Shown: positions 24,447-34,800 of the stretch, one piece after another
How the letters are laid out: every line of letters starts with the position of its first letter
Numbering within the stretch: position 1 is the stretch's first letter
Assembly (NCBI GenBank): GCA_016788635.1
Contig: JAEUSU010000026.1
Location: 122,227 to 186,226 of the forward strand
Source of the DNA: Flavobacteriales bacterium
GTDB lineage: Bacteria > Bacteroidota > Bacteroidia > Flavobacteriales_F > PHOS-HE28
DNA: 64,000 nt
Direction of reading: 5' to 3'
The notes under the pieces: model-generated
Told to the model about the DNA's origin: nothing
Seen by the model: the letters and a program-made list of their open reading frames with translations, nothing else
The model's database searches: none
Position numbers and translations under genes: made by a program

Positions 24447-27374
24447 TCACTTCGGCCTCGCGTCCTGCTTCACCTCCTCATAGCCGAACACCACGCTCTT
24501 GCTCAGCTCCGTCACCGTGCCCAGCCTGCCCAGTGCCTCCATGTCCAGTTTGTCCCTGCGGCCGATCACGCAATAGGTGTAAGGTTTGTCCTTCACCTCG
24601 CGATCGAAGAAGGCCTTCATGTCCTTCAGGGTGATGGCGGGGATGCGTTCGTACAGGTCCTTGCGCACGTCACGGTCCAGCCCACGGCGCACGGCGGCAT
24701 CCCAGCTCCAGAACAGCTGCTCGCGCACAATGCGCTCGCTGGCGATGGCGCGCAGGGCGCTCTCCTTGGCGCCTGCGAACTGGGTCTCGTCCATGGGCAT
24801 GTTGTTCATCAGTTGCTGCAGGGCCGCCACCGCATCGGGCAGCTTGTCCGCCTGGGTACCGATGAAGCCACGCACATAGTGGGCCTCGTCCTTCTTTGCC
24901 GGGCTGGTGTAGCTCACACTGGCACCGTAGGCCAGGGCCTTGGCCTCGCGGATCTCCTGGAACACGATGCTGCTGAGGCCGCTGCCGAAGTACTCATTGA
25001 ACAGGGCGGCGTAGGGCAGTTTCTCCACGTTGAACGGTTCGCCCTTGTGCACGAGCAGCATCTCGGCCTGCACCATGTCATGGTCCACCCACCGCACCGC
25101 GCTGCGCCGGGTGTCCTGCTCGGTATAGGGGCGGGCTGCGGGCAGTGCAAGGGTCATGGGCATGTCATGGTACTTGTTCAACACACCCTGCAGTTCGGTC
25201 GCGGGCAGGCTGCCGTAGAAGAACACCATGTGAGGGTACTGGCACACCTTGCGCAGGCGGTCCCGCAGGTCAGTGGGCTGCAGCTGGCGCAGGGTCTCTT
25301 CCGAAAGCACGTCGTTGAAGGGGTTCACTTCGCCGTAGCGCGCATGGCTCCACAGGGCCTGGTTCAGCACCACCGCCTTGTTGCGCATGTTGTCCTGCCG
25401 TTGCTTGAGGATGTCGGTGACCAGGTCGGGCAGGGCATTGTCCGGTGCCACGCCATCGCGCATCACCTCTTCCAACAGCGCCAGGCCTTCGGCGAAGCTC
25501 TTCTGCAGGCCGCTCAGCGTCACCACGGTGCGGTCCGTGCTCACACGCGTGTCCATGTCCAGTCCCAGACGGAAAAGCCTTTCCTTGAAGGCCGCGGGTG
25601 ACAGTTCACGTGTGCCCATGTAGTTCAGGTAGCGCAGGGCCACGGCCAGTTCGCGGTCGTGGTCGGTGCCCACGTCCACGATGTAGTTCAGGCTGAAGAG
25701 GTCGTTGAGGGTGTTGGGCACCGTGACCAGGCGCGCGCCGTTGCCCAGCCGGCCGCGTTGCAGCGCGGTGCTGTAGTCCACGAACACGGGCTTCAGATCG
25801 GCGGGCTTCATCTTGTCCCACTCCTTCCTCCATGCGCTCATGTCCGCCCGGTTCAGGTCCAGCGGAGTGATGGGGGGCTTGGCCACCTTGTGCACGTCCG
25901 GGTTCGGCCCGGTGCGTTTGTACACCAGCATGTAGTTCGCGTCCAGGTTGGTCTTCGCGAAGTCCATCACCTGCTCCCGTGTGATGCGGGCCATGCGGTC
26001 CGGCTGGCCCACCACGTCGCTCCACTGCTTGCCCAGGATGAAGGCGTCCACCATGGCGCTGCCGCGGGCGCTGTTGCTCTCGGTCCAGCTGCGGGTGCGG
26101 CGCTTGCGCAGGTCGGTCACCACGGCCTCGATGAGCCAGGGTTCGAACTGGCCCTCACGAACGCGCTCCATCTGCTTCAGCAACAGGTCGCGCACCTCCT
26201 CCAGGCTCTGCCCCTGGCGCGGTTCGCCACGCATGCCGAAGGTGCCGTAGTCCTGCTGCTGGTAGGCGTAGGTGCTGGCACGCAGCACGCGCTGGGCCTG
26301 CACCAGGTCCAGGTCCATCAGGCCGGCGGTGCCGTTGTTCAGCAGGCCGTCGATCAGCTCCAGCATGTCCACCTGCGCGGGGTCGTAGGCGGGCAGGCGC
26401 CAGGCGATGTCCACCCACGCGGCCTGCGGACCGAAGACCTCGGCCTCCTGCGGGCCGCTCAGGCCGCCATCATCCGGGAAGGTGAAGGGCGGCACCTCTC
26501 GCCGGGGCATGTCGCCGAAGTACTTCTTCACCATGGCCACGGTCTTGTCGTAGTCGATGTCGCCGCTGAGGATCACGGCCATGTTGTTGGGCACGTAGTG
26601 GGTGCGGAAGTACTCCATGATCTTCACCATGCTGGGGTCCTTCAGGTGTTCGCCCGTGCCAATGGTGGTGTGGGTGCCGTAGGGGTGCTGCGGGTACAGC
26701 ATCTCGTTCAGCTTCTTGCTGGCCGTGCGGCCGTCGTTGTCCTGCGCGCGGTTGAACTCCTCGTACACCGTTTCCAGTTCGGTGTGGAAGAGGCGCAGCA
26801 CACATTCGCGGAAGCGTTCGCCCTCCACGCGCATCCAGCGCTCCAGCTCGGGGCTGGGGATGTCGTTCACGTACACGGTGCGCTCGGTGCTGGTGTAGGC
26901 GTTGGTGCCTTTGGCGCCCAGCGAGCTGATCATCTTGTCGTACTCATTGGGCACGGCCAGCCGTGCGGCCAGCGTGCTCAGGCTGTCGATGCGGCGGTAC
27001 AGGGCGGCACGTTCGGTCTCAACCGTGGTGCGGCGGCGCTGCTCGTAGGTGTCGCTGATCTGCTGCAGCAACTTGCTTTCCTCGGCCCAGTTGGTGGTGC
27101 CCATGCGCGAGGTGCCCTTGAATAGCATATGCTCCAGGTAGTGCGCCAGGCCGGTGGCATCATCGGGGTCCTGCTTGCTGCCGGTGCGCACGGCGATCAT
27201 GGTCTGCACGCGCGGCGCATCGGTGTTGCGGCTCAGCCACACCTGCAGGCCGTTCTCCAGCGTGTAGATGCGCAGGCCCAGCGGGTCATCCGGAAAGCTT
27301 TGGTATGCGGGGCTCTTTTGTGCGTGGGTGGTGAAGGTGAGCATGAAGCTGAGCAACAGGAGCAGGTGACGCAT
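24447..27374 (-). CDS. Secreted M16 (pitrilysin-type) zinc metallopeptidase
   Basis: The 975-residue protein has a signal peptide (cleavage near 'THAQ', residue 19) and two tandem M16 units, the full length of pitrilysin/insulinase-type single-chain peptidases. The inverted zinc motif HYLEH lies at residues 78-82 in 'GLAHYLEHMLFKG', with the third ligand in 'ELETVYEEFNRAQD' about 70 residues on. The second half has the non-catalytic M16C-like fold ('GGAxxSIVFQEIREAKALAYGASV'-type segment near residue 805). Such enzymes degrade peptides in the periplasm. It stands alone on the minus strand with no partner gene. Confidence 0.9.
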   Translation of the reverse strand: MRHLLLLLSFMLTFTTHAQKSPAYQSFPDDPLGLRIYTLENGLQVWLSRNTDAPRVQTMIAVRTGSKQDPDDATGLAHYLEHMLFKGTSRMGTTNWAEESKLLQQISDTYEQRRRTTVETERAALYRRIDSLSTLAARLAVPNEYDKMISSLGAKGTNAYTSTERTVYVNDIPSPELERWMRVEGERFRECVLRLFHTELETVYEEFNRAQDNDGRTASKKLNEMLYPQHPYGTHTTIGTGEHLKDPSMVKIMEYFRTHYVPNNMAVILSGDIDYDKTVAMVKKYFGDMPRREVPPFTFPDDGGLSGPQEAEVFGPQAAWVDIAWRLPAYDPAQVDMLELIDGLLNNGTAGLMDLDLVQAQRVLRASTYAYQQQDYGTFGMRGEPRQGQSLEEVRDLLLKQMERVREGQFEPWLIEAVVTDLRKRRTRSWTESNSARGSAMVDAFILGKQWSDVVGQPDRMARITREQVMDFAKTNLDANYMLVYKRTGPNPDVHKVAKPPITPLDLNRADMSAWRKEWDKMKPADLKPVFVDYSTALQRGRLGNGARLVTVPNTLNDLFSLNYIVDVGTDHDRELAVALRYLNYMGTRELSPAAFKERLFRLGLDMDTRVSTDRTVVTLSGLQKSFAEGLALLEEVMRDGVAPDNALPDLVTDILKQRQDNMRNKAVVLNQALWSHARYGEVNPFNDVLSEETLRQLQPTDLRDRLRKVCQYPHMVFFYGSLPATELQGVLNKYHDMPMTLALPAARPYTEQDTRRSAVRWVDHDMVQAEMLLVHKGEPFNVEKLPYAALFNEYFGSGLSSIVFQEIREAKALAYGASVSYTSPAKKDEAHYVRGFIGTQADKLPDAVAALQQLMNNMPMDETQFAGAKESALRAIASERIVREQLFWSWDAAVRRGLDRDVRKDLYERIPAITLKDMKAFFDREVKDKPYTYCVIGRRDKLDMEALGRLGTVTELSKSVVFGYEEVKQDARPK

Positions 27375-27457
27375 GGGAATGGTATAGGGTCACGAACTTA
27401 CACTGTTGTGCCGGTTCAGATCCTCCTTCTGCGGCCCGCATCCCTGCTCCCTCTCCA

Positions 27458-27609
27458 CTCCCTCGCGCGGCGAGGGAGACCAGCGGAAGCAGGCCGCTGA
27501 TGGCGATGCGGGATCTTGCCAAAGCTGATCTACCAACCGATCCAGCGGCGGCCTGCTCCCCTGATCCCCCTCATTTCATGAGGGGGTTGGGGGAGCGGAA
27601 TGCCGCAGG
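27458..27609. repeat. Element A, copy 1 (152 bp, nested hairpins)
   Basis: The element begins with the hairpin CCCTCGC-gcg-GCGAGGG, contains an inverted pair built from AGCAGGCCGCTG and its near-complement, and ends with CCCCCTCAT-ttc-ATGAGGGGG plus a short tail. Copy 2 (27731) has the same length and about a dozen differences. Confidence 0.75.
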
Positions 27610-27660
27610 TCGCCGCGTTACTACGGACTACCTCACCGAATGACCTTGCTGATCCTTACT

Positions 27661-27730
27661 GTGCATCCTTCTGCTTAGCGGCCCGCTTCAATGAGTCCCC
27701 CTCTGCAAGAGGGGGCGTGGGGGAGCTCCG
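27661..27730. repeat. Element B, copy 1 (70 bp)
   Basis: It contains the hairpin CCCCCTC-tgcaa-GAGGGGG and runs directly into element A copy 2. Copy 2 of element B lies 312 bases to the right and is nearly identical. Confidence 0.7.
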
Positions 27731-27882
27731 CTCCCTCGCGCGGCGAGGGAGACTGGCGGAAGCAGGCCGCTGATGCCGACGCGGGATGTGGCCAAAGCAG
27801 ATCTACCAACCGATCCAGCGGCGGCCTGCTCCCCTGATCCCCCTCATTTCATGAGGGGTTTGGGGGAGCGGAATGCCGCAGG
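27731..27882. repeat. Element A, copy 2 (152 bp)
   Basis: It is the same length as copy 1 and collinear with it, including all three stems; the terminal stem has one G fewer in its second arm. Confidence 0.75.
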
Positions 27883-27972
27883 CAGCCGCCTGATCCGCAC
27901 AACACGACCGGTCATGTGAAGGGATGCTACTCCCCCGACACGCAAGAACAGATCACATCAGCGCATGCTCCC

Positions 27973-28084
27973 GTGCATCATTCTGCTTAGCGGCCTGCTT
28001 CAATGAGTCCCCCTCTGCAAGAGGGGGCGTGGGGGAGCTCCGCTCCCTCGCGCGGCGAGGGAGACCGGCGGAAGCAGGCCGCTG
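27973..28084. repeat. Element B copy 2 plus truncated element A copy 3
   Basis: Element B (27973-28042) is followed by only the first 42 bases of element A (28043-28084), where similarity stops abruptly at 'AGGCCGCTG'. Confidence 0.7.
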
Positions 28085-28447
28085 TTCCGGGATACCGGAA
28101 TACCACGAATGCGCTCGTAGAATTCTCCTGCCCTCCGTGCCGCCGCCTACCCGAACATATCGGTGGCATTTCTGTGACCCAAGCTCCCCCACTTTGCACT
28201 TTCCGCCGATCTTTTTTCTGCGATCGTCGATTTCCCCACACGGCGGCCCATCGCCTTCACAACCGCTGGAACCCGCGCCATTCGTATCCTCATGGACTTA
28301 CAAGTGAACGCCGCTGCGCGATGTGCTCAAGGCGCATCATCCATTCGGCCTATTGACATGCATTCCGCCATGCCCACACTTTCGCGACCCTAAGTAGACT
28401 GGAACGAAATGTTCGCGATCAACCCCGAGAAGTTTTCAACAGGACGC

Positions 28448-28477
28448 TTGCGAATAACACAAGCCCACCTACTTTGG
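28448..28477 (+). promoter_or_regulatory. Candidate promoter of the giant HYR gene
   Basis: TTG at 28448-28450 and TACTTTGG at 28470-28477 are 19 bases apart, fitting the TTG-N19-TAnnTTTG layout of Bacteroidota housekeeping promoters with one mismatch. The leader to the ATG at 28805 would be about 320 bases. Confidence 0.3.
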
Positions 28478-28804
28478 CCGCCCTTTCCGCTGTGACCTGA
28501 ACATACGACCCCTGACCAAAACCCCTACCCCCCTTTCCCGCCCGGCCTGACCCACCGCGGCTTTCCGAACAAATAGCACATCCTTCCCCGCACGCTGCGC
28601 CCATGGGGCGTAGTGGGCGGTGATGTCCCGATACCCTACCCCGTAACCCCACGCATTTTTTTTCAACCCCACGCTGTTGCGAAAACCCATGAACACGCGG
28701 CCATTTCCAACCAAGCCACGCCTGCCAAGGCCTGGCTGTTGTTGAGCCCCGTGCGCATGGCGCAGCAGTTCGCGCCCCCGAACAGTACCCCCAGCCCCAC
28801 GGCC

Positions 28805-31800
28805 ATGGAAAACACCACTACCCTCCGCCTGCTGCTCCTGACCCTGCTGAACACGCTGCGCCACCTGGTGCGCCTGCCCCAGCAGCTGCTCGCATACACC
28901 GGCGCGGCGCCAAGTGTATCCCGAAGCCCATGGGCCGGCAGGGTGATCCTGCCGGTGGCTATGCTGTTGGCGGTAGGGCAGATACATGGCCAGATCTGGT
29001 CTAACGTGATTACTGGGACCAATCCAAATTTGAGCAACCCCTACACGACTGGAGAAGCGGTCACATCGGGGATTACGGTTTCTGGGATTGGCAGAGGTAC
29101 GGGGATTAGCGGTGTCAATGCGAATGACAGGTACAACGCAGACTCATGGAATACGCCCGGAATTGACCTTAACGCCTACTTCCAATTCACAGTGACGCCA
29201 GCCGTTGGCTCTCAGGTGAACTTCTCCTCCTTCGTCTACACTGGGCAAGCCTCAGGAACTGGACCGGTCTCATTTGCTTTCCGCAGCAGTCTCGATGGCT
29301 ACACAGCGAATATCGGAACACCGACCGTGGGGGGGACCACGATCAGTCTTTCAGCACCGGCCTACCAAGGCATCACCTCGGCCATTACGTTCCGCTTCTA
29401 TGGCTGGGGTGCTTCAGCTGCCGGTGGCACATTCAGCATTAATGATTTTGCCTTTATAGGCACTGTGATAACAGGTAATGCCATTTCTATGGCATCCACC
29501 GGTTCATACATTGAGAGCTTCAACACTCCAAAGCTTTCGAATGCTGCAAGCAATACCAGTATTTCTTGGGCCGACAATAATTCGGGATTACCGAACTGGT
29601 ATTGGCAAACGGCCGCGCCGCAGGTGAACTATAATACCTCAGGTGGACTGGGTACGGCTGCATTGCGGTATAGTTACAACATTACCTCCGGTGCAACAGA
29701 TCGGGCAATGGGTTCGATATGTGACCCTTCGATCACCGCTATAGCTTCAGGTGTTCTTCTTCGAAACACGTCAGACGCAACCATCAGTCAAATGACGGTT
29801 GCCTTCACTGGAGAGCAGAACCGCGCGGACAACACGAGTCCGCCATCACTGACTTTTAGTTACCGCACTTCCCCTACTGCATTTGGTTCCCTTGATGTTA
29901 GCACCGCCCCAGGTGGTGGTGGTTGGGTTGCTGTAACGGGCTTGAATTTCACTAGTCCGACGAATACCATTGCAGGACAGATTGACGGCAATCTGGCAGC
30001 CAATCGCACACTTATTTCTGCTGTTTCCTTGACTGGCTTGTCATTGGCACCTGGCTCCTATATCATGCTGCGTTGGCGTGATATCAATGACACAGGTAAT
30101 GATCATGGTCTGGGTATCGACGATGTGGCGGTAACCTGGGCGGTACCCGACGTGGTGGCCTCTGTCTCCTCTCTTCCAGCCTTCACCACCCAGGCCGGCA
30201 CAGCAGGCGCGTTCCAGACCTTCACCGTGAGCGGCGCGAGCCTCACCGCGAACTTGGTGGTGAACGTGGCCGGTGGAGCAGGCAGCGAGTACGAGATACA
30301 GGATGCCGCCAACCCCGGCTGGACGAACACCCTGAGCTTCGTGCCCAGCAGTGGCACGGTGACGCCCAAGACCATCGAGGTGCGCCTGAAGGCGAACAAC
30401 ACCATCAGCGCCAGCCTGCCGGAGACCATCAACGTGACCAGCACCGGCGCCGCCACCGAAACGGTGACGCTGAGCGGGGACCGCTACAGTTGTCTTGGGC
30501 CCGGAAACTATGTGGCAACGGCGTACCCCGGCCAGCCCTGCAGTGATAGCGACCCCTGCACGATCGGGGATACTTGGACGGGTGCTTGCGCGTGTGTGGG
30601 AACCTTCCAGGACACCGATGGTGATGGCGTGTGTGATGCGAATGACAATTGCCAAGGCGTTCCAAACCCCGGACAGGCTGATACCGATGGGGACGGCGCG
30701 GGTGATGCCTGCGACTTCTGCCCGACGATCTTTGGATATATCACCACGGGACCCGTTCAGAATTCCAACACGGGCAATTACTACTGCACGATCCAGGCGG
30801 CCATAAATGACGGGTTGACGCTGGCGGGGCATACCCTCGTCGTGGATGCAGGCACCTTCACTGAGAATATCAGCGTGAACAAGCGTCTGACGATCGATGG
30901 TGCAGGCAGCTCGGGTGGTACGCACGTGAGCGGTCAGATCATCATTTCGGCCAGTGGCATTGACGCCAGCAACCGCACCACCCTGAAGGACCTGAGCGTC
31001 ACCAACGCTCTCGCACAGGGTATTGTGATCAACAACGGCATCAACCACATCATGCTGGACAATGTGTCCAGCAGCAGCAACGCAGGCGCTGGACTTGAGG
31101 TGCTGGGTGGTGCGTCCACGAACCAGGACCTCTATGTCAAGAATTGCAAGGTCAATGACAACGGAACCGGTGCGTCGGGAACAGGTTTCCGAATGGGCAC
31201 GGGTGGCAAGCTCAACGGGCTCACATTCGAAGGTGGAGAGGTGAAGCGTAACGCACAGGTCGGCCTATCCTATAACTCGGGTGGCTCGCCGACGAACTTC
31301 CTCGACAACGTGCTGATCGACGGTACCACATTCGAGCACAATGGCGACGATACCTACTCCACCAACCAACTGGGTACCGGCGACATCAGCTTCTTCGGAT
31401 TCCATGGTACCGCTACACTGAACAATGTGACCGTGACGGGCCTGGCCAGCAACGGCGCCCACATTGGAGTTCAATTCAGGGGCCTGAACACCCCTATTGG
31501 CGCATTGGGCTCGGTAAACATCACCAATCTGTCCATTACCGGAAGCTACAAACGTCCCCTGCTTGCGAGTAATCCGGGCGGACCCGGCTATGGCCTGGTG
31601 TTCCAGAACTATTCGGATGTGAGCAACGTGACCATGAGCAACGTGAGCGTTGATGTGGCGGATGGTCATGCGTTGTTCGCCGTGGGCCTTACCAATGTGC
31701 TGAACGTGGGTGATGCTTCACTGAACGCACAGAACGCCAATGCGAACCACATTGACTATGGATGGAGTGCGCAGAACAACGTGGACGGGAATTTGGACGC

Positions 31801-34800
31801 CCGTAATGCGATCTTGGGCGGCGTGGCTATGAGCGGAGCCAGCAACGCGCAGTACTACACGGCAGCGAACAAGCTCGTGGACCGGATCGATGAGTACCTG
31901 TTAACGAACAAGCGAGGCATGGTCCGGATGAAGACCGCCGAGGTGTTCATCACTCCGAACAGTTTCCTGACACCTGCCACCACCGCCAATATTCAGCGCG
32001 CCATTGATGCGGCCGCCGCCAGTGATGTCATCCGCATCCAGGATGGCAGCTACACCGGCAACGTCTCCGCTGCCGGCAAGACGGTCTCCCTGAACCCCGG
32101 TTCCAGCCCCGGTTGCGTGACCATCACCGGCGACCTGACGCTGAATGGTTCCAACACACTGACCATTGAGGCCAATGGCGCGACCAGTCCGTGTACGGAT
32201 TACGACCAGTGGACGGTGACCGGTGATGTGACCCTGGGCGGTGCCATTCTGGACCTGGTGCTGGGCTACACCCCCACCGCCGGTGACCAGCTCACCATCA
32301 TCAACAACACCGGCAGCAACCCGGTGAGCGGCACCTTCTCCGCCGGCTCCACCATCACGGTGGGCCTGTACACCTTCGCCATCAACTATGCGGGTGGCGA
32401 CGGCAACGACGTGGTGCTGACCTATTGCGAGGCCCCGGTGATCACCGCGGTGACCAGCAACAGCCCCATCTGCTCCAATGAGGACCTGGAGCTGGAGGTG
32501 ACCTTCACCGGCACGCCCACGCCCACCATCGCATGGAGCGGCACGGGCAGCTTCTCGCCCGACAACGCCAGCGCGTCCGTGACCGTGACCGGTGCCACCA
32601 CCGGCAACTACACGGTGACGGTGACCAACGGCTGCGGCTCGGATAACGACGTCATCGCAGTAACAGTGGACCCGCAGCCCTCGGCTACCATCAGCTACGG
32701 CGGCGCGCCTTATTGCACCAGCGGCGGCACCGCCTCGGTGACCTTCAGCGGCACTGTGGGTGGCACGTACAGCGCTGCGCCCGCCGGTCTTGACCTGAAC
32801 ACGACCACCGGTGACGTGACCCTGGCCACCAGCGCTGCGGGCACCTACACGGTGACCTACACCACACCCGTGGTGGGCGCATGCCCGGCGGAGACCGCCA
32901 ATGCCGTGATCATTGTGACGGCACTGCCCACTGCCAGCATCAGCTACCCCGCCGTGCCGTACTGCAGCGCACAGGGCACGGTGCCGGTGACCTTCAGTGG
33001 CACCCCGGGCGGCTCCTTCTCTTCCGCCCCCGCCGGCCTGAGCCTGAACGCTTCCACCGGCGAAGTGAACCTGGGCACCAGCACCTTCGGCACCTACACA
33101 GTAACCTATTCGGTGACCGCCAGCGGCTGCCCCTTGGTGACGGCCAACGCCACCATCACGGTGAACCAGACGCCGATCGTGAACCCCACCTACCCGCCGA
33201 TCGCCTGCTTCGGTGGCACCACCAACGTAACGGTGAACATCTCCGGCGGCTCGGGCAGCTTCATCACCTCGGGTGACGGCACCGTGAACCTGGTGGCCGG
33301 CAGCTACACCTACAACGTGCAGGACGCCGTGACCGGCTGCACCAACACGGCCACCATCACCATCACGCAGCCCACCCTGCTGGTGGCCAGCCTGGCCTCG
33401 GTGACCGATGTGGATTGCAACGGTAACAGCACCGGCGCCATCGACATCAATGTGAGCGGGGGCACACCCACCATCACCTACCTGTGGAGCAACAGCGCCA
33501 CCACGCAGGACCTCACCGGCATTGTGGCCGGCACCTACAGCGTGGCCATTGCAGACGGCAACGGCTGCACCGCCAGCGTGGGCCCCGTGAACGTGGATGA
33601 GCCCGCCTTCGCCCTGAACGTGATAGACGCCAGCACGGAGCCCAGCTGCTTCGGTGGCAGCAATGGCACCCTGACCCTGACGATCAGCGGTGGTACCAGC
33701 GGCTACACCGCCACGGTCACCCCAACGGTGGGTGCGCCCATCGTCCTGAGCGGTGCCGGTCCGAACATCGTATTTACCGGCCTGAACGCGCAGTTCTACA
33801 CCTGGACCGTGGTGGATGCCAACGGTTGCGACCTCTCCGGCAGCGAGACCATCGGCCAGCCCACCGCGCTGAACGTGACCGCCGTGGTGAGCGACCCGAG
33901 CTGCCTGACGACCAACGACAGCGAGATCGACCTGACCGTGACCGGCGGCACCCCGGGCTACACCTACCTGTGGAGCCCCGGTGGCGAGACCACCCAGGAC
34001 CTGAGCGGCCTGGGTAACGGCATCTACAGCGTGGTGGTGACCGATGCCAATGGCTGTACCGCCAGCACCGTGCCTCCGGGCATTGATGTACCTGATCTCA
34101 GCGGCTTGAGCCTGAACGCTACGATCAGCCACGTGCTCTGCAATGGCCAGAGCAACGGCGCGATCGACCTGACCGTGAGCGGCGGTTCCGGCAGCTACGA
34201 CTTCCTGTGGAGCCCGGGTGGCGCGACCACCGAGGATCTGGCGCTCTTATCCGTGGGCAGCTACACGGTGGATGTGGTGGACCAGGTGAGCGGCTGCACG
34301 GGCAACGCCACCTACACGGTGACCCAACCGAACGTGCTGGCCTTGAGCACCACCCAGGTGAACCTGCTGTGCAACGCCATCGCCACCGGCAGCATCGACC
34401 TGACCATTTCCGGTGGTACCGCCCCCTACGATCACGATCCGTCCTCCCTGCCGACCAACACCTGGGGCTGGTACGGCCCAGGTGGTCCTTTCAACACGCA
34501 GGACATCTCCAACCTGCAGGCTGGCGTCTATGACTTCTTCGTGCGCGATGCCAACGGCTGCACCGCCAACACCTCGGTGACCATCACCGAGCCGCTGACC
34601 TACCCGACCGTGGCCGACACCACCACGGATGTGACCTGCTTCGGCCTGAACAACGGTACCGCCACGCTGAACCCCAGCGGTGGCACCCTTCCGTTCACCT
34701 ATTCCATCTCCGCACCGGCCACGCCGGCCACGGGTGGCCCCTCGGCCGGCCCCTTCAACTTCATCGGCCTGGCGCCCACGAGCTACACCTTCACGGTGCT

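Larger units (their letters stand above)
27375..28804. other. Long intergenic region: hairpin repeat elements, then leader of the giant gene
   Basis: No gene is supported in these 1.4 kb. The left part holds the A and B repeat elements listed separately (27458-28084). From 28085 to about 28440 I see nothing recognisable. A candidate promoter lies at 28448-28477, and a run of eight T at 28656-28663 follows a weak stem. The frame of the giant gene is open back to 28613, but the residues there look like translated leader, not a signal peptide. Confidence 0.6.

Noticed and set aside
25659..27125. Antisense open frame of 488 codons under the M16 peptidase
   Set aside because: The His/Val/Gln-rich translation matches no family, while the opposite strand has intact M16 motifs.
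27458..28084. Integron attC sites
   Set aside because: The hairpins lack the paired RYYYAAC/GTTRRRY core sites and no gene cassettes or integrase lie between them.
27924..28307. Small open frame between the repeats and the giant gene
   Set aside because: It crosses element B and truncated element A, and its translation changes character at the repeat borders without family match.
28656..28663. Run of eight T as an intrinsic terminator or attenuator in the giant gene's leader
   Set aside because: The sequence before it forms only a weak stem of about five pairs with a long loop.
28613..28804. Longer N-terminus of the giant protein
   Set aside because: The frame is open, but the residues lack a signal peptide and the ATG at 28805 directly precedes one.
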